A stretch of 64,000 nucleotides of DNA from Anaerolineae bacterium (GCA_023382535.1 JAHDWA010000022.1:1-64000); one strand, 5' to 3'. Shown: positions 1-9,119, numbered from the stretch's first letter. A program made the numbers and translations. The notes: generated by a model not told the origin, from the letters alone.

Positions 1-20
1 CTGGCATGATCTACCCCCTA

Positions 21-158
21 TTATTTTTGATTGCAGTCTAAAAGATGGCTGCGCTCAATGAATTCTGCCGAGAAACCGTGCTGGTGCAGGACTACGGCCA
101 GGGCGAGACCGGCAATTCCTCCACCGACGATCAAAATTCGTTCAACGTGAGCTATCAC
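21..158 (-). pseudogene. N-terminal stump of an FAD-dependent oxidoreductase
   Basis: A 45-residue frame opens with GTG and carries a dinucleotide-binding fingerprint (ILIVGGGIAGLALA) followed by an acidic strand end (FIERS). This is how FAD-dependent monooxygenases of the UbiH/PHBH type begin. The frame stops after about 45 residues, where a real family member runs to roughly 370-420, and nothing recognisable continues. I read it as a remnant left by deletion. A GGAG lies just before the GTG. The fold assignment rests only on the fingerprint; which monooxygenase it came from cannot be told. Confidence 0.55.
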
Positions 159-475
159 CTACTCCATTTTGTGTCCACGCAAATGTAAGTTACGCCAGCA
201 ACAACAAACGGGTTAGAGTTGGGGAGAGCGAAAGGGGTGACTGGATGACATACGCTTCGGCCAACCCGAAACAAGATGTCTCGTTAGCGGCGAGTAGAAG
301 CGTCACCGGTTAAGCTGTGGATTGCTTGGTGAGCAGCGGCATCGAGTGGGATGTTACGACAATTATGCAACGACTTTATTGTACCCGTCGATTTGCGCCG
401 AGGCAAATATAATTGTTGGAAGAAATTGATGAAAAGCATAAATCTGAGGAACGAAAGCTGATTGACTTACAAATT
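159..475. other. Intergenic stretch without a recognisable gene
   Basis: About 317 bases between two gene relics. I see no convincing reading frame with a ribosome binding site, no RNA gene and no strong hairpin. It is most likely debris of the same deletion and insertion history that left the flanking stumps. Confidence 0.4.
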
Positions 476-832
476 TTACGTTACCAACTGAATAGAAGAC
501 AGGATGGCAATAGGGGTAGCCGCCTGCTTATTGGAGGCATGGACGGGCTCTGGAGCTGGACCAGGTTGGAGCCACAGGGCGCGAAACAAATGTTTGCCTT
601 GAGCCAAAGCATACCTGACCCAGCGCTAGCCGAGTTGGAAGTAGCTCAGGCTACGGTACCCATGTGGATCAATCAGGCGGCGTTGTTCAGTCGCCGCGAC
701 CGCTATGCCGGTAATGACCAGATAAAGGGTGACTGTGGCTAAAATTAAACCTAACCACGATAAGGCTTGCTCATCTTGGATCTGACTGGGCTCGATTTGA
801 AAGCCAGCCGATTTATCGGCAATGCTGACTAT
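476..832 (-). pseudogene. C-terminal relic of an IS4-like transposase with an in-frame TAG
   Basis: The minus strand is open for 119 codons apart from one internal TAG. Before the TAG is a hydrophobic segment followed by LIDPHGYRSLSYFQLG; right after it the same frame continues RWVRYALAQGKHLFRALWLQ. A hydrophobic segment, then SYFQLG-W-RW and a basic tail is how many IS4-family transposases end, and the TAG sits where a tryptophan (TGG) is expected. No start codon or DDE catalytic region remains, so this is a dead C-terminal fragment. The plus-strand frame over the same bases is a shadow. Confidence 0.55.
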
Positions 833-844
833 TCAAGCTCCAGA

Positions 845-2023
845 CTACCAATCCAAAATTGCCCCATCGTGAGCACGAACGGTGTTGGCGTGAATGATTT
901 CCTGTTTGAAAGGATATTTTTGGGCTGCCTGTTCATCTACCTCGATGCCTAAACCCGGCGCATCAGTTTTCTGCCAGTAACCGGCCTCCGTCTTCAAGGT
1001 AGATTGGACGACTTCCCAGCGCCAGGGAACATCGGTCAGCATATCTTCCTGGATGAGGAAGTTAGGGGTGCTGAGGCCAAAATGTAGGGCTACGGCATTG
1101 GCAATCGGGCCAAGTGGATTGTGCGGGGCGACACCCATATAGTAGGTTTCGGCCATCGCAGCGATTTTTTTAGCTTCCCATAGGCCGCCACAGTGACACA
1201 AATCGGGCTGGATAATATGGCAGGCCTGCTTTTCAAAAATCTCCCGAAATCCAAAGCGCGTTACCAGCCGCTCGCCGGTGGCAATCGGCACCGGGCTGGC
1301 CTGCCTTACCTGGACCAGCGCGTCTATGTTTTCCGGCGGCACCGGCTCTTCGATAAAGTAGGGCCGATAAGGAGCCAAAATGCGGCAAAATTCAATAGCG
1401 TTGCCAGGAAAATGCCGGCCATGACAATCGAGCATAATGTCAGTGTCATCGCCGATGGCGCTGCGCAGAGCGACCATTGTTTTTTCGGCGAGTTTATAAG
1501 CGGCGATATTGGTGAGGGCCTCCGTGGGCGGAGTGATCAGCACTTTCAGCGCCGTGTAACCCTGCTCGACTACCTGCAGCGCCCGGTCAACAAATACTTG
1601 CGGATCGCGGCTGTCCTGCGACTCGTAAACGGCGTGCATAGCTCCGCCGCCCAGATGAGTATACATGCGTACCTTGTCACGGACCGCGCCGCCTAGTAAC
1701 TGGTACACCGGCTGGTTAAGCGCCTTGCCCCGAATATCCCAAAGGGCCTGCTCAATGCCAGAAATGGCCGACATGCCGATCACCCCCATCCTGAAAAAGG
1801 ATTGGCGATACATCTTTTGATAAAGGTGCTCAATCCGGTCAGCCCCCTCTCCGATGAGCATGGGCGCAAAATCCTCAACCGCTCCCACCACGGCCCGCGT
1901 TTTCCACTCCAGCGAAGCCTCACCCCAGCCGTAGAGACCTGGCTGGTTCGTTTCTACTTTGACAAAGACCCAATTGCGCATGTGGGCATTGACGACAACA
2001 GTTTTAACAGCGGTGATTTTCAT
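845..2023 (-). CDS. Enolase-superfamily acid-sugar dehydratase (galactonate dehydratase-like)
   Basis: A 392-residue mandelate racemase/muconate lactonizing enzyme family protein. The N-terminal capping domain is followed by the TIM barrel with metal ligands in order: Asp in MLDCHGR, Glu in FIEEP and Glu in ATGERL. A His follows in APHNPLGP. The D-x-H pair after strand 3, the APHxPLGP motif and the C-terminal LDW resemble E. coli DgoD, which dehydrates D-galactonate to 2-keto-3-deoxygalactonate. The start has AAAGGA upstream. It is the last gene of the minus-strand sugar cluster, 15 bases after an MBL-fold gene and downstream of galactokinase. Dehydration of a sugar acid is well supported; the exact substrate is inferred. 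Confidence 0.8.
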   Translation of the reverse strand: MKITAVKTVVVNAHMRNWVFVKVETNQPGLYGWGEASLEWKTRAVVGAVEDFAPMLIGEGADRIEHLYQKMYRQSFFRMGVIGMSAISGIEQALWDIRGKALNQPVYQLLGGAVRDKVRMYTHLGGGAMHAVYESQDSRDPQVFVDRALQVVEQGYTALKVLITPPTEALTNIAAYKLAEKTMVALRSAIGDDTDIMLDCHGRHFPGNAIEFCRILAPYRPYFIEEPVPPENIDALVQVRQASPVPIATGERLVTRFGFREIFEKQACHIIQPDLCHCGGLWEAKKIAAMAETYYMGVAPHNPLGPIANAVALHFGLSTPNFLIQEDMLTDVPWRWEVVQSTLKTEAGYWQKTDAPGLGIEVDEQAAQKYPFKQEIIHANTVRAHDGAILDW

Positions 2024-2038
2024 TCCGAGTCCTTTGGG

Positions 2039-3001
2039 TTAGTTAGACAATTTATAGACTGCTGCTTGGCCGGGATTCTGTTCAAACCGGGCCAGCCCGC
2101 GTTCCACCAGGCGTTCCAAATGGCCATTGAGGGCATACATCAATTCGGTATCCACGGCGCGAGGCCATTGGCCCAATTGTGGACCGAGTTTCAGGCAGAT
2201 CTCTTTCAGGGTGTGCGGCTCGATTAACAATTTACGCAGTAAATGGTCGGCTTTTTGGACAAATTGGCGCGACTCGGCGCAAAATTGTCCAATCTTCACC
2301 CCACGTTTGACCGGCCAGTGGCAGCCGACATAAGTTGAAATAGGCAGGTGCTCGACAAAACGGATGGTGCTGAGGTAATCGTCTACGTGCAGGTAGGTAG
2401 GTCCCATTTTTTCCGCGCCATCGAATCCCAGGTAGACCGCCCCGTGGATGGCATCACCGGCGTAAAGGGCCTGGTTTTTGCGGTCCAGTAAACCCAGGTG
2501 GCCTTTGGAATGGCCGGGCAGGCTGAGGATTTCCACCTCCCAATCCAGCCCCAGGCGGATATGCTCACCGCCGACAAAGGTCACATCAATGGGCTGAGGC
2601 TGTCCGCACTGGGCGATAATCCACTCGCGCCCATCGCCGCTGTAGGAGAGATGGTGTCTATCTTTGTAGGCATCGTAACGCAACCGCATAATGTCAGTGG
2701 CGCTAGAACAAGCCTCGCGGTCGGCCTCGCCACAGGCCAGCAGCGCTCCCGGGGCAGCCTGTTTCATTTCATAGTTGCCGCCAATGTGGTCCAGGTCGGG
2801 GTGAGTGTTGATTATCCAGGTCAATTGGGCCGGATTGCCGCCAGCCTGGCGGATTTGGGGCAGAATGAACTTGGCCGGGTCGCCGGCGCAACCGGTGTCC
2901 AACAACAGCGAAGCATGCTGGCCTTGAAGATAAACCAGTTGCAACGGGCGGCCGCCGACCTCGCCATGTAACATATAAACACCGTCAAATAGTTTTTCCA
3001 T
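2039..3001 (-). CDS. Metallo-beta-lactamase-fold hydrolase
   Basis: A 320-residue MBL-fold protein. The metal motif is THPDLDHIGG near residues 66-75, followed by a His in LPGHSKGHLG, an Asp in YAGDAIHG and a His in YVGCHWP. The usual HxHxDH reads H-x-D-x-D-H here, so the second His is replaced by Asp, which would change one zinc site. The C-terminal 70 residues look like the winged-helix tail of LACTB2-like hydrolases. GAGGAG lies about 10 bases before the ATG. Position between an SDR and a sugar-acid dehydratase would fit a lactonase or thioesterase role, but no substrate can be read from sequence. Confidence 0.7.
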   Translation of the reverse strand: MEKLFDGVYMLHGEVGGRPLQLVYLQGQHASLLLDTGCAGDPAKFILPQIRQAGGNPAQLTWIINTHPDLDHIGGNYEMKQAAPGALLACGEADREACSSATDIMRLRYDAYKDRHHLSYSGDGREWIIAQCGQPQPIDVTFVGGEHIRLGLDWEVEILSLPGHSKGHLGLLDRKNQALYAGDAIHGAVYLGFDGAEKMGPTYLHVDDYLSTIRFVEHLPISTYVGCHWPVKRGVKIGQFCAESRQFVQKADHLLRKLLIEPHTLKEICLKLGPQLGQWPRAVDTELMYALNGHLERLVERGLARFEQNPGQAAVYKLSN

Positions 3002-3023
3002 GGGTAGGTTGCTCCTCGTAAAA

Positions 3024-3053
3024 AGTAGCCAGTAACCAGTAGTCAGAAGTCAG
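3024..3053. repeat. Short tandem-like intergenic repeat (AGTAGCC/AGTAACC/AGTAGTC type)
   Basis: Thirty bases made of degenerate 7-8 base units (agtagcc, agtaacc, agtagtc, agaagtc). The reverse complement of this family appears at 34344-34373 (ctgtcta, ctgtcta, ctggcta, ctgtcta). Such low-complexity units recur between genes in this window and may be slippage products or part of a dispersed family. Confidence 0.45.
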
Positions 3054-3114
3054 ATAGCTCTATCGTCCTTACGAATTTTGTGCCTCGTGACATTTTCATA
3101 AATGGTTATATGGG

Positions 3115-3891
3115 CTAATCGTGATATAGAATCGAACGACCCCCGTCTACCATCAAGGCGGCGCCATTGATAAAGCCAGCTTCATCAGAAGCCAGGAATA
3201 AAACCGGCCAGGCTACTTCATCTACTGTGCCAATTCGTTTGGGAGGATGGAGGTTGTAGGTATACTGGCGCTCTTTTTCGGGGTCAGGAAAAGTGTTCCA
3301 GTAATCCAGGGCGATTTGGGTTTCAATGTAGCCGGGGCAAACGGCATTAACCCGGATATTCCGGGCGGCGTACTCAATTGCCAGGGCACGGGTTAGCCCG
3401 ATGACGCCATGTTTGGCCACCGGATAAGGAAAACATTGGGGGATGATCTGGAAGGAGTGCGCCGAAGCCATATTTACAATCGCACCCCTGCCCTTGTTGA
3501 GCATGTACGGTAGGACGGCTCGGCAGCAGAACCACATCCCTTCCAGGTTTACTGCCAGGCAGCGCTGCCAATCCTCATCCTTTAATTTCAACGGGTCATT
3601 GAAAACGTTGATACCGGCATTGTTCACTAGAATATCGGGTGGCCCTAGCCTTTCGGCCACGATACCAACCATCTTGCTGACCGAATCCTGGCTCGCTACG
3701 TTGGTTTGAATGGCAATCGCCTGGTGTCCCTCAGAGCGCAGTTGAGCTGCCGTTGACTCGCCACTGTTGGGGTCAAGTTCGGCGATAGCTACCCACGCTC
3801 CTTCTTCTACAAAACGATGGGCGGTAGCCGCACCGATGCCGCGGCCCGCGCCGGTGATAATGGCAATCTTATCCTGCAGACGTCCGGCCAT
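3115..3891 (-). CDS. SDR-family NAD(P)-dependent oxidoreductase
   Basis: A classical 258-residue short-chain dehydrogenase/reductase: cofactor motif GAGRGIGAAT at residues 14-23, NNAG at the end of strand 4, a catalytic Ser in NMASAHS and YPVAK as the YxxxK pair, ending in GAALMVDGG. The Ala-Ile-Ala-Glu-Leu-Asp after strand 2 suggests NAD preference. GAGGAGG precedes the ATG. The neighbours are an MBL hydrolase and galactokinase, so oxidation of a sugar (for example galactose to galactonolactone, then hydrolysis and dehydration) is a reasonable pathway guess. The substrate is not readable from sequence. Confidence 0.8.
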   Translation of the reverse strand: MAGRLQDKIAIITGAGRGIGAATAHRFVEEGAWVAIAELDPNSGESTAAQLRSEGHQAIAIQTNVASQDSVSKMVGIVAERLGPPDILVNNAGINVFNDPLKLKDEDWQRCLAVNLEGMWFCCRAVLPYMLNKGRGAIVNMASAHSFQIIPQCFPYPVAKHGVIGLTRALAIEYAARNIRVNAVCPGYIETQIALDYWNTFPDPEKERQYTYNLHPPKRIGTVDEVAWPVLFLASDEAGFINGAALMVDGGRSILYHD

Positions 3892-3929
3892 AGCTGTCCT
3901 CCTCTTTCGCTAAATAAGCCTCACCCCTA

Positions 3930-5111
3930 TTAGTGTATCTCTTCTGAAACCCGGCCAGCTCCGGCAACCGCTTCAACCGGGTATACTTTGGGTTCGATCG
4001 TGGTCATAGCCTGATAAGCGTTTTTGACCTGGGTGGAAAAGGCTTCAATGGCGCCCTGCTCAACAAAAGCAATCATACAGCCGCCAAAACCGGCTCCCGC
4101 TTGGCGAGCGCCGATGACGCCGGGACCGCTGTTCATCGCTTGGATCATCGCTTCCATTTCTCGACAACTGATTTGGTACAAATCACGTGCTCCGGTATAA
4201 GACTCTGCGGTCAAGGTTTTGATAAGGGTCAGGTCGTCGGCAGCGAGGGCTTTGGCCAAGGCTAACACGCGTTGGTTTTCTTCGATGATGAAGCGGCAGC
4301 GCCGGGCGACAACTTCCGGCAGATTGTGCTCGTGCAGGCTAAATTGTGCCAGCGAAACATCGCGCAGGCTGACTACTCCGGGATAGAATGCTGCCAGGCG
4401 GCGGGCGCCTTCTTCACACTGCGCCCGGCGTTGACCGTACTCTGAGCCGGTCAACTCGCGTTTGGCCCGCGTATCGCAAATGGCCACTTGCAAATGAGCG
4501 GGTAGGGTTGCCGTTTGGCTGGTCAAGTGGCGACAGTCCAACAAAAGGGCTTGTCCGGCCTGCCCCATTACCGAGCTGTATTGATCGAGAATGCCGGAAT
4601 TGACGCCTACAAACTCGTTTTCCGCCCGTTGGCAGAGCTGCGCCAGTTCTACCCAGTCAATCTCCCTGTTGCCAGCCAACACGTTAAACATCATAGCGAT
4701 AACAACTTCAATCGCCGCCGAAGAACTTAAGCCGGCGCCAAAGGGAATGGTGCTGTGGATCAGGCCATCAAAGCCGGGCAGCGCATAACCGGCCGCCTGG
4801 AAGACCTGGGCCACGCCACGGACGTAGTTGGTCCAGGGGGTGATAGTATCATGCGTAATATGATCCAGGCTGAACTTACTCTCCCCGGCTAAATTTAAGG
4901 AGTAGACGACCACATGGCGGTCGGAGCGGGGCCGGGCTGCCAACCAGGTATCACGATTGATGGCCATTGTCATGACATAGCCCTGGTTATAGTCCGTGTG
5001 GCTGCCCATAAGATCAACCCGGCCTGGTGCGCGAACCCACTCCGTTGGCGTTTGATTGAAACGTTTGAAAAATTCGTTGGTGATTAGGTCTCGGCGTTCA
5101 GCTTGATTCAT
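3930..5111 (-). CDS. galK: Galactokinase
   Basis: GHMP-family sugar kinase of about 393 residues. The N-terminal galactokinase signature reads APGRVDLMGSHTDYNQG, the ATP-binding loop is PFGAGLSSSAAIE and the C-terminal GHMP motif is GARQAGAGFGGCMIAFV. In the signature the usual N-L-I-G-E-H is D-L-M-G-S-H, so the conserved Glu is Ser; this may mean an altered sugar preference within the GalK family. I chose the internal ATG at 5111 because GGAG lies 9 bases before it, while the ATG at 5126 has no Shine-Dalgarno sequence. It phosphorylates galactose or a relative at C1 in the cytoplasm. No galT or galE is nearby. Confidence 0.8.
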   Translation of the reverse strand: MNQAERRDLITNEFFKRFNQTPTEWVRAPGRVDLMGSHTDYNQGYVMTMAINRDTWLAARPRSDRHVVVYSLNLAGESKFSLDHITHDTITPWTNYVRGVAQVFQAAGYALPGFDGLIHSTIPFGAGLSSSAAIEVVIAMMFNVLAGNREIDWVELAQLCQRAENEFVGVNSGILDQYSSVMGQAGQALLLDCRHLTSQTATLPAHLQVAICDTRAKRELTGSEYGQRRAQCEEGARRLAAFYPGVVSLRDVSLAQFSLHEHNLPEVVARRCRFIIEENQRVLALAKALAADDLTLIKTLTAESYTGARDLYQISCREMEAMIQAMNSGPGVIGARQAGAGFGGCMIAFVEQGAIEAFSTQVKNAYQAMTTIEPKVYPVEAVAGAGRVSEEIH

Positions 5112-5180
5112 AAAACGGTGCTCCATTGTTTGTTAAATGAAACTTTTGAGATGCGCTTGACGCACTCAGGAGGTTGCATA

Positions 5181-6212
5181 CTACTGATGATCGAATCTCA
5201 GTTCAGCGCAAGTCGCCATAAAAGCCTCGACGTTCGCCATGGGAATATCCACCAGCATCCGGTGAGAGGGGGCAATCAGCAGGCCGGTGTTGTTGGGAGC
5301 CAGGTTACGGGCACATTCTCTTGTTGCGGTTCTAACCGCGTCCGGGGTACCAAAAGGCATCACCGTCTGAGTAGAGACGCCCCCGTAATAGGCCAGGTTA
5401 CTGCCAAAGGTTTGGCGCAGCCAGGCATGATCGGTGACTTCCGGCTGCACGGGATTAAAGACAGTCAGGCCGATTTCGACCAGGTCAGGCATGATGACAT
5501 TAATATCGCCGTCGGAGTGCATGATAACGGGCAAGCCCAGCTCGCGGAAGGGCGTAAATAGTTTAGCCAGCCGGGGTTTAATAACTTTGCGCCACAATTT
5601 TGGCGAGAAAAGCATATTTTTCTGCGCTCCATAATCGTCGCCAAAGTAGCCGCCATCTACGCCCAGAGAGATGAAACGATGAATCAAGGTCAACTGGATT
5701 TCGACAATCCGATCCAACAGGGCTTCGACAAAGTCCAGGTTTAAGGCCAGATCAAGGCTAAACTGCTCAAACCCGCGCAGCGACCAGGCCCGTTCAAACA
5801 GGCAGAAGCCAAAGTTGGGGATGATAAAATGTTCGCCCTTGTCGCCGGCCATTATCCGGGCAGCGTCATCCAATAGCCCGGGTTCGTGAGGGTCGGGCCA
5901 GGTGATACCATCCAGGTCAGTAGTATGGGCCAGGGGAGCATCGGCCGGCCAATAACCTTCCACCTTAGTATCCCAGCCCACACCCCACCAGTCATACCTG
6001 GCTGAACCATCTTGGTTTAAATAAGCAGTGTGGCTCACATCAACCCGGACCAGATGGTTATCCAAGCGAAGGGGTAATTCTTCGGGCGACGTCTTAAAAT
6101 GGTGACAGAGTATTTTACCCATCTCGTCGGTGTAATTGATTTGGGTCGGGATGCGATCAACCGACTCATGGCCTAAGGCGCGCCGTGTCCGTTCTCTGGG
6201 GGTTAATGTCAT
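5181..6212 (-). CDS. URO-D/MtaA-family protein (paralogue 1)
   Basis: A 343-residue uroporphyrinogen-decarboxylase-superfamily TIM barrel beginning TPRERTRRALGHESVDRIP, the opening shared by MtaA/CmuA-like methyltransferases. The region that binds zinc in MtaA (H-x-C ... C) reads MHSDGDINVI here, so the cysteine is absent and a late cysteine is not conserved. True HemE arginines are not obvious. It may be a substrate-side methyltransferase, or a member with another function. CGGAGA lies before the ATG. It is one of four divergent paralogues in the cluster that also encodes a corrinoid protein. Confidence 0.75.
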   Translation of the reverse strand: MTLTPRERTRRALGHESVDRIPTQINYTDEMGKILCHHFKTSPEELPLRLDNHLVRVDVSHTAYLNQDGSARYDWWGVGWDTKVEGYWPADAPLAHTTDLDGITWPDPHEPGLLDDAARIMAGDKGEHFIIPNFGFCLFERAWSLRGFEQFSLDLALNLDFVEALLDRIVEIQLTLIHRFISLGVDGGYFGDDYGAQKNMLFSPKLWRKVIKPRLAKLFTPFRELGLPVIMHSDGDINVIMPDLVEIGLTVFNPVQPEVTDHAWLRQTFGSNLAYYGGVSTQTVMPFGTPDAVRTATRECARNLAPNNTGLLIAPSHRMLVDIPMANVEAFMATCAELRFDHQ

Positions 6213-6270
6213 TAAAATCTCCGTTTATATCTTTTTCGTAGGTCTATCCCGAATTTTTTACTGGTCCTCT

Positions 6271-7054
6271 TCAGGGGAGGTCCTGGGGCTGCTCGCCTTT
6301 GACGCCAACACCGCCATCCACCTCATAATTGGCGCCGGTGACAAAACTGGCTTCATCGGAAGCCAAGAACAGAAAAACATTCGCCACCTCTTCAATTGTG
6401 CCGACCCGGCCAATAGGGTGAAGTTCATCAAACGCCTGCCGGGTTTTTTCGGGGTTTGACTGTCTGGCAGCAAAGTTGTGCAGCATGGTGAATCAATGGT
6501 ACCGGGGGATACCGAATTCACCCTGATCCCGTGCCGGGCATAATCGGTAGACATTGCCCGGGTTAAGGCAATGAGCGCTCCTTTAGTTGCCGAGTAAACG
6601 GCCACACCCGGATAACCCAACATGCCGGTAACACTGGCCATGTGGATAATACTGCCCCTGCCCTCCTTCAACATGAAGGGAACGACAGCTCGGCAAACCA
6701 GATATGTACCGCGCAGATTTACGCTGAGACACTGGTCAAAATCCTGCGGCGATGTTTCATGCAGCCGGCCGGTATCACCGCGGCATTGTTGACCAGAATG
6801 GAGATAGACCCGAAGGTATCGGTCAGCTTATGCACGGCTTCAATTACCTCGTCGTCGTTAGTAACGCTCGCGGGTAAGGCTATTGCCTGACCCCCTAAAC
6901 CCTCAATTTCAGCCATTACCGCCTGACAGGATTCCTGGTCCAGATCAAGAATACCGAGCCTGGCTCCCTCGGCGGCAAATCTCAGGGCAATACCTCGGCC
7001 AATACCCCGGCCAGAGCCGGTAATTAAAGCAACTTTACCCTCTAAGCGTCCCAC
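6271..7054 (-). pseudogene. SDR-family oxidoreductase broken by two frameshifts
   Basis: The pieces together make one full SDR. Frame 1 begins MGRLEGKVALITGSGRGIGRG and runs to NNAAVIPAG. Frame 2 resumes with [17 protein letters not shown] and carries NMASVT-like [10 protein letters not shown] and the YSATK catalytic pair up to VSPGTIDS. Frame 3 gives [15 protein letters not shown] through [11 protein letters not shown]. The shifts lie near 6755-6768 and near 6483-6495. All catalytic elements survive, so decay is very recent or these are assembly indels. It belongs with the SDR at 3115-3891 in the sugar cluster. Confidence 0.75.
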
Positions 7055-7081
7055 TTGTTTTCTCCTGGCAAATAACCCACC

Positions 7082-7112
7082 CTCAAACCCTCCGGTCCTG
7101 GAGAGGTTTGAG
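7082..7112 (-). terminator. Hairpin between gntR-type gene and broken SDR
   Basis: An inverted repeat, left arm ctcaaaccctcc and right arm ggagaggtttgag, pairs almost completely around a 6-base loop (one bulged base). It lies downstream of the GntR-type gene and 28 bases upstream of the SDR start on the minus strand. There is no long T tract, so it could be a terminator, an RNA processing site or an operator. Confidence 0.45.
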
Positions 7113-7221
7113 AGTGAAACCCGATTTCCTCAATTATTTGATTGTCACGCCGGCAGGGAGAAACATCTGAAAGCCCCCTAAAATGTTTTACCTAAAGTGG
7201 GGTAGAACAAGCCGTACTAGT

Positions 7222-7926
7222 TTATTTATTCCACGGTTCGTGTCTGGCCCACTGCATCACGTGCTCTTCAACCACCCGAGCAGCCTCGTCAGGATTGCCC
7301 TCGCACATCGCCTCGACAATGATGATGTGGGTTTTGGCGATGGTATGTAGGTCGGGAAAGTGGTGGCGCTGCGATTGAATGAGGTAGCGTTGAATTTGGG
7401 CATAAAGTGGGTTCCAGATGTTCAGCAGGGCCCGGTGTTCGGCCCAGCGGCAGAGATAGCGGTGAAATTCCAGGTCGTACTCGACCAGGGCCAACAGGTC
7501 GTCCTGGTCGGCGGCGCGATCCATTTGCTCAATGAGCTGATTAAGGATATCGCGTTTGTGGTAATCAAAATGAGCAATGGCCCGCCTGACGGCAAAACTT
7601 TCAACCATGCTGCGAATGGAAAATACTTCAAAAACTTTATCGCCTGATAATTCGGCCACAAAGGTACCGCTTCTGGGGCGATATTCTACCAGGCCGTCTC
7701 GCTCTAATTGGCGTAACGCTTCTCTAACCGGAGCCTGGCTGGTCCCCATTTGATTGGCAATCTCAACCTGAGCCAGGCGGATATTGGGCGTCAGATGACC
7801 CAAAACAATGGCAGTGCGGAGCTTGTTGTAAACCTGATGGGTTAAAGACTCGCGCACCGCCTTGTGTCCCCGCAAGGCGTCCTCCAGAGAGCCTGAATTT
7901 GGCAATGGCAAGGAGTTGTTTGACAT
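7222..7926 (-). CDS. GntR-family (FCD) transcriptional regulator
   Basis: An N-terminal winged helix (YNKLRTAIVLGHLTPNIRL, then SQAPVREALRQLERDGLV, then YRPRSGTFV) is followed by an all-helical FCD effector domain. Metal-ligand-type residues are visible as D..FH (EYDLEFHRYL) and late histidines (TIAKTHIIIVEA, VVEEHVMQW). FCD regulators usually sense small organic or sugar acids. I placed the start at ATG 7926 because longer versions run into the upstream URO-D gene; ATG 7950 is possible. It sits inside the cluster it probably controls. Candidate operators are the palindromes upstream of the transporter at 17763 and 17823. Confidence 0.8.
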   Translation of the reverse strand: MSNNSLPLPNSGSLEDALRGHKAVRESLTHQVYNKLRTAIVLGHLTPNIRLAQVEIANQMGTSQAPVREALRQLERDGLVEYRPRSGTFVAELSGDKVFEVFSIRSMVESFAVRRAIAHFDYHKRDILNQLIEQMDRAADQDDLLALVEYDLEFHRYLCRWAEHRALLNIWNPLYAQIQRYLIQSQRHHFPDLHTIAKTHIIIVEAMCEGNPDEAARVVEEHVMQWARHEPWNK

Positions 7927-7967
7927 TTGATCAGTCAGCCTGACCGGCATCCCGTAAAGGTGATGCT

Positions 7968-9119
7968 TTAGTAAACCCCGTATTCCTGCAGCGTTTCCCA
8001 CATCGCCATATAATTTTCCGGCGGGACAGTAGCCTGGGTATTATGAATGGTGGTGAAGATGTAGCCGCCACCCGGGGCCATTATCTCGATATTTTCTTTG
8101 ACGTCAGCCCGAACTTGTTCTGGCGTACCTCGATCAAAAATCAATTGCGTATCAACACCGGCGCCCCAGAAAGTAAGGTCTTTGCCGTACTCTTTTTTCA
8201 ATTGCTTGTAATCAATCCCGGCAGCGCTCTTTTGAGCCGGGTTCAAGATGTCAATGCCCGACTCGATCAGATCCCACAAAATGGGCAGCAACGCGCCGTC
8301 GCAGTGATAGAACAATTTAGCCGAAGTTTTGCTTTTGATGTATTGGAACAGTTTGGTGTGGCGAGGTTTGATAAACTGGCGGTACTGGTCGGGATGAAAG
8401 AATAGATTTTTTTGACCAGCCAGGTCGTCGGCCTCGATGACCACATCTACCAAGTCGCCGACCTGCTCCAAGGCTTTTTCCCAAAATACCATTTTTATCT
8501 CGACCACCACATCCATGATGTATTCGGCCACATTGGGATAGAGGTAAAAGTCAGTAAAGTATTTTTCAAAGCCCCGAGTCCAGGCGTGCATTTCGGAAAC
8601 CCCGGCAGAGATAGAGCCGATGACGACGGCTTTGCCCTGCTCGATGGTTTTGAGAGCCTTTTCGCGCAAACCGGCAAAGCGGTTGGGGTCGGCGGGATCG
8701 GGCCAGACATAGTTGGCCTTTATTTCCTCGACCGTATCATAGGGAGCCAGAGGCCAGCGGTACATATCGTAATATAAGCCGCCCTTTTTAGGCTTCCGCC
8801 AGCCAATGCCCCATTCGTCGGTGTAGGTGGTATAGTTGCCCTCATCCTGGTAAGCCAGGTTATAGGCCGCCGACGAGCGGGGCGCGATATTATGAATGTC
8901 AACTTCAAGGTAATCTGTCAGGTCGCTGTCAATAACCGCTAACTGCTGAATAGTGTCGGAAATTCTAATATCAACCGGAGGCAGGTCCAAATATTGCCGC
9001 AGGTTTTTGTAGGCAGTTGTATGCATGCCCGACATGGGGGTTCCGCCCAGGTCGAAGGGGATACGGTCAGGCTCCTGATGGTTGAGCGCGGCCCGGACAC
9101 GTTCTCGAGAGTTCATCAT
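7968..9119 (-). CDS. URO-D/MtaA-family protein (paralogue 2)
   Basis: A 383-residue URO-D-superfamily barrel opening MNSRERVRAALNHQEPDRIPFDLGG. The metal-site segment reads FYHCDGALLP, so a His-Cys pair is present but arranged H-C-D-G rather than H-x-C. The C-terminus GGYIFTTIHNTQATVPPEN is the typical family ending. It is 11 bases downstream of the corrinoid protein gene, so it is very likely co-translated with it and is the best candidate for its direct methyl-transfer partner. Substrate unknown. Confidence 0.75.
   Translation of the reverse strand: MMNSRERVRAALNHQEPDRIPFDLGGTPMSGMHTTAYKNLRQYLDLPPVDIRISDTIQQLAVIDSDLTDYLEVDIHNIAPRSSAAYNLAYQDEGNYTTYTDEWGIGWRKPKKGGLYYDMYRWPLAPYDTVEEIKANYVWPDPADPNRFAGLREKALKTIEQGKAVVIGSISAGVSEMHAWTRGFEKYFTDFYLYPNVAEYIMDVVVEIKMVFWEKALEQVGDLVDVVIEADDLAGQKNLFFHPDQYRQFIKPRHTKLFQYIKSKTSAKLFYHCDGALLPILWDLIESGIDILNPAQKSAAGIDYKQLKKEYGKDLTFWGAGVDTQLIFDRGTPEQVRADVKENIEIMAPGGGYIFTTIHNTQATVPPENYMAMWETLQEYGVY

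Noticed and set aside
413..742. Plus-strand open frame of 109 codons
   Set aside because: It overlaps the IS4 transposase relic on the other strand, has no ribosome binding site and resembles nothing; it is a shadow frame.
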